The notes under the pieces are model-generated. The model was not told where the DNA came from, did not search any database, and saw only the letters and a program-made list of their open reading frames with translations. Positions 12,401-24,146 of a DNA stretch of 64,000 nt are shown here, one piece after another. The stretch is from assembly GCF_001640805.2 (NCBI RefSeq), contig NC_066844.1, positions 15,119,543-15,183,542 on the forward strand. Direction: 5' to 3'. Source of the stretch: Lates calcarifer. Taxonomy: Eukaryota; Chordata; Actinopteri; Centropomidae. Made by a program: the position numbers and the translations under genes. Numbering within the stretch: the stretch's first letter is position 1; every line of letters begins with the position of its first letter.

Positions 12401-15400
12401 TGTTGAGGGACACCGAAACACTAAATGTAAGCCAAACAAATCAACATTCATTACGCGCCTGCTATTCTTAGTAAAAGGGTCTTGACTTCAATCAAATATT
12501 AAAGAAAAATAACAGACATCAGGGGTAGGACCATAAAATAATAATAAAACTTGCAGATGCTTGTAACTGCTGAAAGTCTGTTTGAGCCTAGAAGATTATA
12601 AATGACATGGCTGCTGAATGTAACACATCAAGGCAACAAAATGCATATTTTAAAGGTTGCATAAGCTGGTGTTTCAACTGCCCAAAGAACCTTTTATCTT
12701 ATTTATCGCAGAAATAAGTGGGATCATCAAAATCTCACATTGAAGGACTTTTTATTTATGCTATGATTCTTACTTGCTCCTCACCACAAAGCTGCTACAT
12801 TACATTATAATACAATGAGAATTTCATGTCATCTTAACAATAGCCTATGGCCAGATTATTTTTGATGTTTGATGTTGGTGATGCTGTTACCTTAGCTGCC
12901 TTCAGGAGGATCTCTCTCTCCTGTTCCTCCTTTCGTTGTTTCTCTAACTGGTCCAGTTGCTCAAAGTACTTGAGCTGAGCACGAACATCGCTGCTTTGTT
13001 CATAGTTGTCATCCTCCTGCCAACAGACAACAGTAGAGAAATTACAGCACATACATGGACGCAAAGCACTGTAAGATGCATGCTAAAAACAACACTGTGC
13101 ATTTTGTTGAGTTTTCAGTGTCACGCCACCAGTGTAATTTCTCTGCAAGAATTTTGTTAAGGCTAAATCTAAAATCTGAATCTGCATTACTGTGACTCTG
13201 TCCATAGTGCAGCTGTAAACAAACCTTTAAGTTGACATTTTTCTGCTGGGCCACTTGGGAAACTTTTTCAAGCAGGTTCTGGAGTCGCTGCTGAGTAGCA
13301 TGGGAGACATAGTTCACCACCTCCGCACCTAGGTCTGTAACACCATACCTCCTACCTGGAAAAAGAAACCACAGTCCACCTTAGTGTTTTTGATGGATGT
13401 TGCATTGTCAGTAATGTTGTTAACGTTTAAGTGTCTCACCTATTTCCAGCATTCTCCTTTGTAGCAAGGTGCAGGAGAGGAAAGCCTCATCCTTACAGGA
13501 ATGTGTCACTGCTCCCACTAGTCCAGAATTGGTTGCTAGGATATTAGCACTTTCCTCTGATAGGTTCACTCCAGCCATGGAGGCCACGTCATTGATGTCG
13601 TCATCCTCCCTGTAAACATAAATGCAGTAAGATAAACTAAGTCACTAAAAAGATTAGAATGAATTCACAAAGATACATGTAGTACTGAAACTTTATGTAT
13701 TTACCAGATTTTAATCACCCTTTTTGTGACAGTTTAATAATGTTTTTGAGCTATGGCATATTGACAAACTTTTTTTTTTTTTTGCTGGGCAAATTCGAAA
13801 AGTTACAAAAGATACATTTTCCACATTGATGAGACACTAAAACCTGTAAAATTATAAACTACATTTATATGGTAAAACTGATTTGAATTCTGTCATTTTT
13901 GTTCTTACTTGAAAGTGCCACCCGCCTCTTTCAGCTTGTTCTTTTGAGCTGGAGTCAAAGCTGCAGCAGAGACTTGTTTAGAAGCAGGTGGCACCTCTGG
14001 TCTCACAGGAACTGGTGGAGGCACAAAAATCACAATAAATACTATAGGTCATCCAAGGAAAGACACACACATGCACAGAGAGAGGTGATTTTAGATTCAC
14101 TTCCTCACCTGGTTGCAGCTCTTTAAGCTGGTGCTGTCCCAGCACTATGCGGCCAGGGGCCTGATTCCTGAGAGTCACCATGGGTGTCGTCGGTAAGGTT
14201 ACCTGAGGTCTCAAAATTGCTCTCTGCTGCTGAGGCTGGAGAACCTGGAAAGGTTTCAAATGATTATGTCATTATTACCACTGTGACAGGTATACTTTCA
14301 GTTGCATTATATCTGACATAAATACAAGTTTACAAGTTGAGTTGAGCTGACGCTGGAGATACAGAAGAGTCAGTTTACCAGTGACGGGGTTGGTCCTGGT
14401 TTGCTGATGCCTGGCTGGAGCTGGGGCCTGCTGACTGGGGCAGTGAGGCGAGGGGCCGGGCTGCTGAGGACCACTGTAGCGGGGTTGGTTGAGGTGGATG
14501 AGATTGGACTTGAGGCTGGCTGAGGGAGCTGACTCTGCTGGATGAATGCTGCTGAGTCTGGAGTGAGCTGCCTCAAGGCTGGGAGGCTTCTCTACAGAAG
14601 ACAAACAGGTGGACAAACGTTGCAGAAACACACTTGACATTCTTTGTCCACTGGCTCAAGAAAACTGCTACTGGCATTTTCTGAAAGGTGTATCAATGAC
14701 AGTGACAGCAGAATGTAAGTTTTCTCACCTTAAGGAAAGGCACAAGGTAAGGTTGGGGCGAGGAATTGAGCTCTTTGTACAATCTGCTGGTGAATTCCTC
14801 TGCTTCCAGTTTTCCCTCCTAAAACAACACCAGAAACAAGATGAGCTATGAGTGAGAGCGGTCATAATTACTGGTGCGATGTGTGTCTTGGCTGAAGGTT
14901 TACTAGGAATGACATTTCCTCTTTCTTTCAAATTAATAACAATATAATTGTCAAAGTCCTTGTCCAAAGTGAAAAATAATACAGCAACTGACAAAACAAA
15001 CATTAGTGTGTCTTTTGCATGTACAGCTTCCTCACCAGCAGGTCCTTGACCAGCTCTCTCACACTGGCTGCAGTCTCTGTTGATTGCTTCCCAGTGGATG
15101 CCAGCTTTATCAATGTGGACAGGAAGTTCTTACATTTCTTCACATTCTCCATTGTCTCCTGCCAGAAACACAGAACATGGGTTTTATTCGTGAATAGCCA
15201 TATAATACATCCAGACATGCTTTGCTTCCTTTTGTTGTAATGTAATTGTCATAAAAATCCATGTCATTGTCATAATCTCTACAGTATACTGTTACAGTGC
15301 ATGCAGACACCTAGCTCTATTGGATCCCTTGGGCTTCACACAACTCACTTTGCTCACTGTTACTGAGGTAACTGTGGTCCCAGCTGTTTGGGTGACAGTC

Positions 15401-18139
15401 CTGGGGGTCAGTCCTGGTACTGCAGCCCCAACTGAACTCTGGGAATAGAGATGTCAACATCATAACATTATCTAGGTTGTTTAAAAGTTTTAAAATCTGC
15501 TTGTCAAGTCATTACTAGAGAGTGTGGGCTTTAGAGCTGTTTCAAAGTTGCTTGAGTGCATCAAACAAACTTCTATTCTTTTCCGGCACTGAATTGTGAT
15601 TTTGTGTTCTTCAAAAAAATAAAACCAAGTCTTTATTTCACCCAAACATATTAGCAAGGCAAGGAAAGACTTGACACTAAGGTAGTGTTTGCCTTAAATG
15701 ACATACCATGGAAATCTATGCACGCTTAGGTTTACTTTTACATGTACAAAACCACATTGGTCTTGCGTTCTTATCTATTTTGTACATAATAGACATTGTG
15801 AGATATCTTATCCGGAGTCAAGCATATCCAGAGGCCTTGAACAGAGAGCATTTATAGAATATTTCTTTAGAATTAAACATAATCGTTCAACTCTATGTTT
15901 CAACTCTGCTATAGTAAATCCAGGAAACAAGGTCCAGGACTACCAATAAACCCAGGCAACTGAAAAACATTAATTCACACTGTGCATCAAAGTGAGGGTT
16001 TGTTTCCTTTTCATTGTGGAAAAATGAACTCAATAGATCCTTCTGGTGTGACAGGTGACACATTATCTAGTAAGATTTTGTGTATTGTGATTTAATATCT
16101 AGCTGACCTAATTTCAAGCAGTTAATGAGGCACTTTGTGTAAATAAGAGAAATGTAACTCAAATATGTTTGCATTCTGTGGCTAAAGTGCTGAGTGACAT
16201 AATTCTCCAGACATGGAGCAATAAGTGAGAAGTCTGCAGCTTATACGAGTAATGGACACAAAATGATGTGCAATATGTTAAGTGAACATTATAAGAAATT
16301 ACTGACACCCACAGACAGATGAGGTTACCTGAAGAACAGGAGGTCTGTGAAGAGTGGTGGTCGTAGCGAGTGAAGTTGGAGCTGGACAGCCCTGGCGGAT
16401 GATGGTGGTGGGAGCCACTTGCCTGGTGATGATGTTTCCAGGAGTCTGAGAGCAGGCATAGAGTAAAACGTGATCCACAACACCCACTTTCATAAAACCA
16501 GAAAAAGCATCTCCCAAGTTCAATCTTTTGGAATTTTTCCATAAATTAAAACTAATAGTATGAAACAATAATATACAATAGAATTACTTTCCATACACCC
16601 ACACATGAGCTATAATTGTATCCAATATGATACTCAACAGGTGGTTCCCTAAGCTACAGGCAGGAATGCAAGTTGAACATTTGCTGTAATACTGCCCTTG
16701 TCCCTTACGTGAGACATAATTGTTGGCAGTATAAAGCTTCTCCTATGCAGACTGTGTGATCTTACCTGGCCAGGAGGCACATTTGTTGGTGTGGCAGTAC
16801 GAGGTGTCACACCTCCCTGTGCCTGGGCCTGCATCTGGGCCAGAGCCTGCTGAGGAATCATCAGCAACTGTCCACTCTCACTGCGTACAAGCACCATCCC
16901 TGAACCGGGTCAGAAAATACACGAGAAACCTTAAATATATCTATACAAGAGGCAACTTAAGTAGAATTATACTACCATGAAATGAAATTGCCTGGGTAGA
17001 AGCAGTGTCAAAACCAGTGTTCTTCTAAATAGATGCTACAGCTAACAATTGAACCACCATTCAGAGTAAACATGATCAATTCATGTTGTAAATCTCACAA
17101 AGTAGTCATAAATCACACCAGCCCAGTGGTTCAGTGATATTTAAAGATCTGGGTGTGCACCTCATAGTGAGTCTAAAAGGACATGCACTAACTATGTATT
17201 TTGTATTGTATAAACAAATCCATAAGAATGTAATCATGCACTGCCTATTTTTACCATCATGGATCAAGAAGCAAATGAAAATGAAACCAATTTTGTAAAT
17301 CAATCAAGTGTGAAAATAAATGTCTGTACTCATACAATAAAAAAGTTCTAACTTCACTCACCAGGGGGGAGTTGGATATTATGTATACTGGGCTGTCCAG
17401 GGGAGTTCTGGGGGAGCCTCGGGGCCAACATCTGAGGCGTCAGTGCTCGGATCCCACTTGGACCGGCAGCTACCGTCACCGGAGTCCGGGGAGCGCTAAC
17501 AGCGCCTGGAGTGACAGCCGCCTGCGGTGTTGACTGTATTATTGTTGTGGGTGGCTCTGCCTTGATAATGTGCGATCCTGCGCTGACAGACACCGGGTTG
17601 GACGGCTGGCTATTGTTTACAAGCGGAGTTTGTATGCCGATACCTGACTGCCCTGTTGTATTGGCAACCACAGCAGGGCTCGCATTATTGTTCCCATTCA
17701 AAGTTCCACCCGACCCCGCGGTTTGCATAGGCGGTCTGACGAGTGTCACGGTGGGTCCTGTTGCCTGGCTCACAGGCTGAGCTGAAGCAACAACAGTCTG
17801 CGAGTTCATGAGCGGCGTCTGGATTACACTATTTGACGAGGGGGGCATTATCGCACTGGCCAGCCCTTTAGACAACACCGGTCCACTGCTGACAGCTGCG
17901 ACAGATACCGCAGGACCGCTACTGTTACCAGTGCCACTTGTCACTGTCGTCCCCACGAGAGGGGCAGCGCTTCCTGAATTGTGAGAGTTCATAGTTTGGC
18001 TCCCATTGAAAGTCTGCACTGAGTATGAGCCTACTTTCCCCTGATGATTAGGGAGAGAAGTTGCACCGCCACTAACAACAAGTGTTTTGCCAGGGTCGTG
18101 TCCTGTGTTGGAGTCCGTGCTGGCCGTCGATGCGTCCAT
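9418..18139 (-). CDS. taf4: TFIID subunit 4 (TAF4), complete, 15 coding exons
   Basis: Scaffold subunit of the general transcription factor TFIID in the nucleus; with TAF12 it forms a histone-fold pair and its TAFH domain binds activators. Exons in transcript order: 18139-17362, 16899-16766, 16445-16329, 15438-15349, 15158-15036, 14818-14729, 14591-14379, 14244-14109, 14011-13909, 13609-13440, 13355-13225, 13016-12891, 11998-11942, 11844-11722, 9582-9418. All junctions are GT-AG with matching phase and sum to 852 codons. Order: Ser/Thr/Pro/Gln-rich N-terminus; LPPGMVLVRSESGQLLMIPQ; TAFH domain over exons 5-6 (ENVKKCKNFLSTLIKLA to SSPQPYLVPFLK); histone fold (DDINDVASMAGVNLSEES, VVNYVSHATQQRLQ); basic GPRKKRK; C-terminus NLRDLLFCLENERF. 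An in-frame stop just upstream supports the start. The N-terminus is much shorter than in human TAF4 (1085 aa). The domain text fits TAF4 better than TAF4B. Confidence 0.96.
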
Positions 18140-18371
18140 AGCTGAACCATGGGGACCTCGCTAAGATGAGACCCCCTGCACTTCAACTTGTTTAGAAGGA
18201 GCACAAACAATCTTGGATGTGATGGGGCAAGACTCTGACACATCTACTGATTCCCTCTGTCAGCTCCGGCGCTTGTTTTTCGTGTAAACTCTTTCGAGAC
18301 AAAGAGGAAAACAACATTTAGTTTCAGCGTACCTGCTTTAGCAATCGTCTTGACCAAGTCCCAGCTGGACA

Positions 18372-18563
18372 TTAGCTCTCGCTACCCCCTTGTCCCGGAA
18401 CTATAGCCATGTAATTACCGGCTGCTTCGTGCCTACCCCAGTGGTTGTTGTGACACAACACCGATAATTGTGACTCTACAGACCGGACAGGATGACAAAC
18501 TACCGCTTTATTCACCTCTGTATGTAAAAACAGCTTATCCAGTGGGCCTGGGCGAACCGCCAT
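18372..18563 (-). other. upstream ORF in taf4 leader (63 codons)
   Basis: The first ATG downstream of the YY1-type element opens a 63-codon frame (starting MAVRPGP) that ends 233 bases before the taf4 start. If the leader is unspliced this is an upstream ORF that could reduce taf4 translation. A potential donor (GTACGC) near 18332 could instead splice it partly away. No protein family is recognised. Confidence 0.3.
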
Positions 18564-18680
18564 CTTCACACTCCTGCGAGCTTATGAGAAGTGAGGTACT
18601 TACCAACTGACATGCGCGTGCGCACAACAACTAAACGTCTCCGTGCGGGGGACTTCGGCGAGCTGTGATTGGCTGTTCCA
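18555..18680 (-). promoter_or_regulatory. taf4: taf4 promoter: YY1-type element and inverted CCAAT
   Basis: On the minus strand AAGATGGCGG, the classic YY1 motif found at transcription starts of housekeeping genes, lies at 18566-18557. About 100 bases upstream ATTGG on the plus strand (18668-18672) gives CCAAT for the minus strand. The surroundings are CpG-rich and there is no clear TATA box, as expected for a TFIID subunit gene. The transcription start itself is inferred. Confidence 0.55.
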
Positions 18681-18923
18681 CATTCTAAAAGGCGGTACCA
18701 ATGGCTTCAGCTGTCATTCCTAGGGATGCACGAGACGGAACAACATCGTACCGAAGACGAAATGTTTCCATCAAATATTACGCTGTCGCCGGTGTGTTTG
18801 TGGTGTCCCGATAACTATCCCGTCTCAGAATCGTGTCGAGTGACTTTTGGTATAATAATAACGTGGTTTAGAACAAGCTAACAAACCAGATTCCGGAGTT
18901 TAGTCACTCTCGATGCGCCGTGC

Positions 18924-18934
18924 AAGATGGCTGC
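18924..18934 (+). promoter_or_regulatory. second YY1-type motif, opposite orientation
   Basis: AAGATGGCTGC on the plus strand, about 360 bases from the minus-strand YY1 element of taf4, marks a possible start of divergent transcription. The plus-strand gene lsm14b begins 2.5 kb further on, so this could start an upstream leader exon or a promoter-associated non-coding RNA. Confidence 0.3.
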
Positions 18935-19330
18935 ACTGTTTTGGCCAGCAAGTGAAGTTACTGTTGTAAAGAGGCGTTTGAGGGCGCCCCACCCTCCTCT
19001 CAGAGAGGAAATATTGTACTGTGCTGTCAGCTAGTCATGGGATTTAGTCTGGTTGAACTCCTCCGTGTGCTGACTTTGTGCCCAATGTCCAATGCACACA
19101 CATTTTTTTCTTTTACTTTCACTTAATGTGTTGAGATATAACTCCAACTGGACTGTATGTCATTTATTCAAATTGCATATTTATTATTCAAATAGAGTCC
19201 ATTAAAGAGGTGATAGCCGACCAGCCCTAGCTTTTATATGGACTTCACACTGCACACATTTTGAATAAATTTTCTACAGTACGTTTGGATTTATATTTCA
19301 AAACATAATGAGTAGTAAAACTGCAATGTG

Positions 19331-19362
19331 TTTTTTTTTTTTTTTTTTGTTTTTTTTTTTTT
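19331..19362. repeat. poly-T tract
   Basis: Thirty-one Ts broken by one G; likely a retroposed poly-A tail read on the opposite strand or a slippage tract. Confidence 0.85.
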
Positions 19363-19654
19363 AACAGTCTAGGCAAGAGGTGTACCCTTCCATAACTAGA
19401 AACTAATAAAAACCCCATAAGTATTTTAGTGGTATACATTTTTAATTAATATAGTTGTGTTCAATTTGGGCAAATTCCATATTTTGTGGATTTTTCAGGT
19501 GAAAAATAAATAAAACTACTGCAGCAAATGTACAATGGAAAAAAGCTTTTCTTCAAATGTTACCTTTTCTTTCATGTACTTCAACAATAGAAAAAATAAA
19601 TTGTAAACTACAGTTAACTTTTTGTAGCCAGCTAAGAGTCTCTCTGTTTTTGAT

Positions 19655-20145
19655 TTAGGAATTTTCCACTACTACTCCTGTAGATGACTTAAACTTTTGA
19701 GATGTTTTCGGTCCAGTCCTGCACACACAGGATGTTTAAGACCTACCCACAGATTTTCAGTGACATTTAGGTCAGGGGACTGTGGGGGCTGTTCCAAAAG
19801 CTTCAAGCCTGCATTTATTGAAGTAATTCATTGGTGGATTTTTGAAGTCTGTTTTGGATCTTTGTCCATCTTTTCAGTTTCCCTCTCTTGATTCACTGCA
19901 TGATATGTATATCCAAAATATTCAGTGGAATCCATGCTTACATGTATCTGTTTAGTGTTTCCTGTGCTACTAGCTGCCACACAACCTCAAAGCAGAATAA
20001 CATTTGGCCACAGTCATCAATAACATGATTTTGCCTAAAGACATCCAATTTAACTTGTTTCCAAAATGACAGGTTTATTCAGATGTTGACTTTTGTGAAG
20101 GTTTCCTTCTGATCACCCTTCCATATAGACCCTGTTTTTATATAT
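19655..20145 (-). mobile_element. decayed Tc1-like DNA transposon (transposase remnant)
   Basis: Read on the minus strand, this stretch gives broken but recognisable Tc1/mariner transposase: a region like 'CFEVVWQLVAQETL', then 'MDKDPKQTSK', then 'LEQPPQSPDLNVTENLWVGL'. Tc1 transposases carry DNDPKHT, WPxQSPDLNPIENLW and the DDE acid in the last motif; the E survives here. In-frame stops and frame changes show it is dead. Terminal inverted repeats were not recognised. It abuts a LINE fragment at its upstream end. Confidence 0.75.
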
Positions 20146-20155
20146 GTCTTTTCAG

Positions 20156-20335
20156 CTGACCTTATGACCCTTTGCAGCTTCTTCTTGGCATACCACACAG
20201 TGATGTACGCCAGCACACTGTCAATGGTAGCACCTTAGAAGGTCACCAGCAGCTTCTCCTCTAGATTGTTTTGTCTTAGGACTCTTAGTTAATGGAGTTG
20301 CTGCGAGGCCTTGTTCACTGTCACTGCACTAGGCC
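20156..20335 (-). mobile_element. LINE reverse-transcriptase C-terminal fragment
   Basis: Minus-strand translation gives 'KASQQLH', 'LRVLRQNNLEEKLLVTF', 'GATIDSVLAYITVWYA' and 'KKLQRVIRSAEK', matching the end of non-LTR retrotransposon polyproteins of the type KAQQRLYFLRRLRKFNL...SVLTYC...VWYG...LQRVIRTAEKI. Two in-frame stops make it non-functional. The clade is uncertain. Only about 60 codons remain, so it is a severely truncated copy. Confidence 0.65.
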
Positions 20336-20339
20336 CTCC

Positions 20340-21300
20340 ACTACAAATCCAAATCCAGTAAAAAAAAATTAAAAATGAATGACAAAAAATAGGCTGAAAT
20401 TGTTTTGTTAATCTAACAAAAATCAGACAGATCAAAAGATTAAAAATAATTTAAAATCAGGTGCCAAGTAGGTAATTGTCCTTACGCACCAGATGTTGGA
20501 GGAGGGCGTCCTGTTCACCCCTCAAGTTTTACACCAACAGCTCGTTCTGTGACACTGTGTCTTTGTGAGACTTGATTTGGCTTCTAAAGCTCACGCTGAA
20601 TGCTATCAACCTGCTGCCTGGCTGTGAGCACATCAACTTCATACCTTTCGCTGACCTCTTGGTAGGAAGCTCTTCAGTTCTTCTTGGAGTGCCTTGTTTC
20701 TGGCTCATATTCCTACCTGCCACTTGTCTGGTGGTCCTCTGGGATTTGGGGCATGGAGGTAGAACTCTCCATTTTTAGGTGGATTGAACTGTAGCAGTCT
20801 TTGTAGGTATTAGTTAATTCAATTTTCAGATTCTCAGTTGACCGTGGTTGTTGAGTGTTACCACAAGGCCTGTAGCGTTAACATATCATCAGCTTACAAT
20901 TCCTAATGACAATTCTTGACCTGCCCTAAGTCCAAATGAAAAATGAATGTTTTACAAATAGTATGGTGCCCAAACATTTGCACATGCCACAATTTTTGGT
21001 AATTTTTGTCTATTTTTTTTTTTTTTTTTAGTTCGTGACATCAAAAATCAGCAAAATGTGTAACTGTATTCAAATGTGGGCCTATGTATCAGCAATTAGA
21101 CTGTTAGACTATCCTCATTTGTACACACACGAGCAATATAATATGGAAACCACTCGCTTCCACCTCCATCACTCTTCTCAGTTTCCTGCAGGGTATTCGT
21201 GTCCATTATCCAACATTATCCAGACTATTTTGTATCGCGCGGTGTGCGCCGTCTGGCTAAAGAAACCAACCCTATTTTACGCGCAGGTGACCCGACAGCA
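20340..21300. other. intergenic stretch before lsm14b
   Basis: No gene recognised. 20470-20790 has moderately balanced composition and short open frames on both strands but no domain I know; it may be part of the neighbouring transposon debris. A poly-T run sits near 21013-21030. Confidence 0.35.
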
Positions 21301-21313
21301 GCAGCAGCAGCAG

Positions 21314-21348
21314 CACGTCACTGCCAATCATATAAAGCGCACAGGTGT
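21314..21348 (+). promoter_or_regulatory. lsm14b: lsm14b core promoter candidate
   Basis: CACGTCA (21314-21320, ATF/CRE-like), CCAAT (21324-21328), TATAAA (21331-21336) and a CAGGTG E-box (about 21342-21347) are packed into 35 bases, roughly 120 bases upstream of the start codon. A start near 21360 would leave a leader of about 100 bases. The CCAAT is unusually close to the TATA box, so one of the two may be fortuitous. E-boxes are used in oocyte genes, but that link is speculative. Confidence 0.45.
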
Positions 21349-21456
21349 CATCTGATTACGCACATAGCTGATAAGTTAACGTCTAATCTGTTCCGTGGGT
21401 TAATGCTCTGTGATTCAGCTGCAGCTTCTCAGCTTGAAGACATTTTCACAGCAAAC

Positions 21457-23524
21457 ATGAGTGCTGGAACGCCTTACATCGGCAGTAAAATAAGTTTGAT
21501 ATCCAAGGCACAGATTCGTTATGAGGGAATATTGTCCTCTGTCGACACAGATAGGTCCACGGTTGCTTTAGCCAAAGGTAGGTTGATAATTTGCGCGATA
21601 CAGGCGACATTTGCGTTTTTTTCTCCCTCTTTTTCTCGATTTTTTCATTGAATGAAGAACGTTGAAGTTTAAACACTCCCTTCTCGATTATCTGTGTAAC
21701 AGTCAAGTCCTATGGGACAGAGGACCGACACACTGACAGACCAGTGCCACCAAAAGACGAAATTTATGAGTATATCATTTTCCGAGGAAGTGATATCAAG
21801 GATATCACTGTGTCCGAACCACCAAAAACACACCATGGACTGCCTCGTGATCCTGCTATTGTGCAGGTGTGTGGGTCAGGGAGATTTGTCCAACTTATTT
21901 AAGTTATTTGCACTTTGTAGACGCATTTGGCAGAGATGAAAAAGTCATAATATTCACAAGTGATAAAACCAGTTCCTTTGTCCTAATTTTTGTGATTTTT
22001 AGTCATCTGTTGGCAGCTCCTCTGCTGCATATCGCCCACAGTGGAGTCCATACAGGGACATGATGCCCACCTACAACCAGCTGGCTGCTAGTTCTCTACT
22101 CAACCAACAGTACAATGCAGCACTGGGCCTAGGTACCGGTAAATAACATCCTAGACACATCAGACATCTCAGTGTCCAGGCTTTCTGTCTGCCAACACCA
22201 TGAGATGTCTAGCTATCTCCTCACATGTATTTGCAGTTGACTAGGTCCCACCATGTTTGTTCCTTTTGTTCTCAGTACCAGGACTTCACGGCATCCCAGC
22301 TAGAAGAGTCCCCATGGTGGAGCAGGCTGTCCAGACAGTGCCTCTGGCCAGTGCTGCCCAGAGAAGGGGGAAGACTTCAGCCCAGCCACAGAGCAGACAG
22401 CCTGTTCGCACAACCCAGCGCTCTGGTTCCCAGCTTCAGAAGGAGAACGTACCCAGCAGTGAGCAGGCTTCACAGTGGTTTTTAACCACCACTGTCTTTA
22501 ACCCCCACCACCCCTTTTTTTAATTGCAAGCTGAAATAAGCAACATCTTAAACATTTAATTTATTCATGTTTAGGTCGGACGCCATCTCAGCCCACTGCA
22601 ACTAAGATTCAAAGCCAAAGCACTGAGAACCAGAAGCAAAGGCAAAAACAAGGTATCAAAATGAAAAATGCACATTGTGCATTGTGATTTCTCCCTGATG
22701 GCATAGCAATATTTGTTTTACTTAAGACTGTTGAGAAACATCAAAATTACTGCAGGACTTTTGTCAAAGTAAACAAATATTACTCATCTGTAAGAAAAAG
22801 TTTATAAATGTAAAGACCAGATGAACCTGCTCTAAGTGGTCACCAAACGGCAGTTTTACAGCAGTGTGTGTCTTATTGTTCTGAACTTTTTCTGGTGCTC
22901 ACGTGCAGGCGGTCGCAGATCCAGGAACCGTAGCAGAGGCCAACTTCTCGTGAAAAACCCGAAGGCTACAACTCTGCAGTTTGAATCCGATTTTGATTTT
23001 GAAACTGCAAACGCTCAGTTCAAAGATGACCTTACAAAGGAGGTTGTAGGTGTGTTTATTTCAGAGCATATCAGTCACTTCAGTGGGCACAATATAAAAC
23101 TGTGTTTTTTAGGTGTACATGTATACAGTGTGCCGCCTTCTTTTGTGAATTGCTGCAGTGGAAAAGGTGGACACTGCAGAGGCCTCAGACAGTCAGGGTA
23201 TGGAGGAGGAGGAAACTCTGGGTGATAAATACTATGACAAAGCCAAATGCTTTTTTGACAACATCTCATCAGACCTTAAGCCCAGGTGATTATGTAACTT
23301 TTGCCATTTGTCTTGCCTCAGGAATTTGCCATGCCCCCAAAATATTTGAATATTTGTGTGTCTTCAGGAGAACCACATGGGCGGAGGAGAAAAAGTTGAA
23401 CATGGAAACATTTGGAGTGCCCGGCCGTTTCCTGAGAGGCAGGGGGTTCAGAGGCCGAGGACAGAGAGGGCAGAGCACCAATGAGCAGAGACCCCTCCCA
23501 AAAGTCGGCAGTGGGAGGTTGTGA
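21457..23524 (+). CDS. lsm14b: LSM14B (RAP55B-like) mRNP protein, complete, 8 exons
   Basis: Cytoplasmic RNA-granule protein of the Scd6/RAP55 family that represses translation, binding DDX6 and 4E-T-type partners; LSM14B is prominent in oocytes. Exons: 21457-21577, 21703-21866, 22003-22132, 22276-22458, 22575-22652, 22909-23049, 23159-23285, 23368-23524 (367 codons with stop, phases agree). Residues 1-80 form the LSm domain ([39 protein letters not shown]). Next comes PMVEQAVQT, typical of LSM14. The FDF box is [14 protein letters not shown], followed by the FFD box ([15 protein letters not shown]) and TFG box ([15 protein letters not shown]), ending in RG-rich [13 protein letters not shown]. 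The C-terminal text (GRFLRGR) matches LSM14B better than LSM14A. The segment right after FDF is about 20 residues shorter than in human LSM14B. Confidence 0.95.
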
Positions 23525-24010
23525 AGGCTTTTCCTTTTGTCAACATTTTCTGTAAAATAACGAATATCATAGTTTTCTACTAATTTATAAAAGTACCTCC
23601 CTATTTTCCCCCTTTTTGAAGCACTTGAAGTAAAGATTTTTTTTTTTGTTTTTGATTTTTTTTTTTCTCATTATCCCAATGTACTTTGGACACTTATATG
23701 AAATGGGAGAGCAATTTATTTTTAATCCAGCAGCTGTGCACTTAAAGCAGATCATTGGTAGCTTGGAAGCATGCACTGTGGATTTTGTCCTTTGAACAGG
23801 CCAACAGGCATGCATTTAATTTTTGTTTTTGCTCAATGTCTGAATGTATTAAATATGTCTACTTCACTGTCCAAATGTAACTCCAAATTGGTCTTGGAGG
23901 TGTCTTAAAGCTGAATGGACAGGCAGCTGTACTTTTTTTTTTTTTTTTTCTTCCCTACTTGTAAAATGAAAACTGTGGAGACATGTGTAACAGTTGCTAT
24001 TAAATAACAT
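23525..24010 (+). other. lsm14b: lsm14b 3' UTR
   Basis: T-rich untranslated sequence with poly-T runs near 23638-23665 and 23932-23950. ATTAAA signals at 23848-23853 and 23999-24004 are plausible polyadenylation signals. The last lies only about 145 bases from the cdh26 stop codon on the opposite strand, and minus-strand signals inside this UTR suggest overlapping tails. Confidence 0.5.
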
Positions 24011-24146
24011 GATTAATGGAATGGCTTCCTTCTGGTTCTGTAAATTCTCAGAGAAGAGAAACTATTCAACGTACTGCACCTGAAGATTTTTATAACAAAC
24101 ATTAATAGCCATTTACCTCAGAACAGAACGACAGTCTTCGTTTCCC

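Noticed and set aside
22836..23225. 129-codon plus-strand frame running through lsm14b exon 6 into the next intron
   Set aside because: The second half is intron read-through; homology and phase support splicing at 23049/23159. Mentioned as a possible intron-retention form only.
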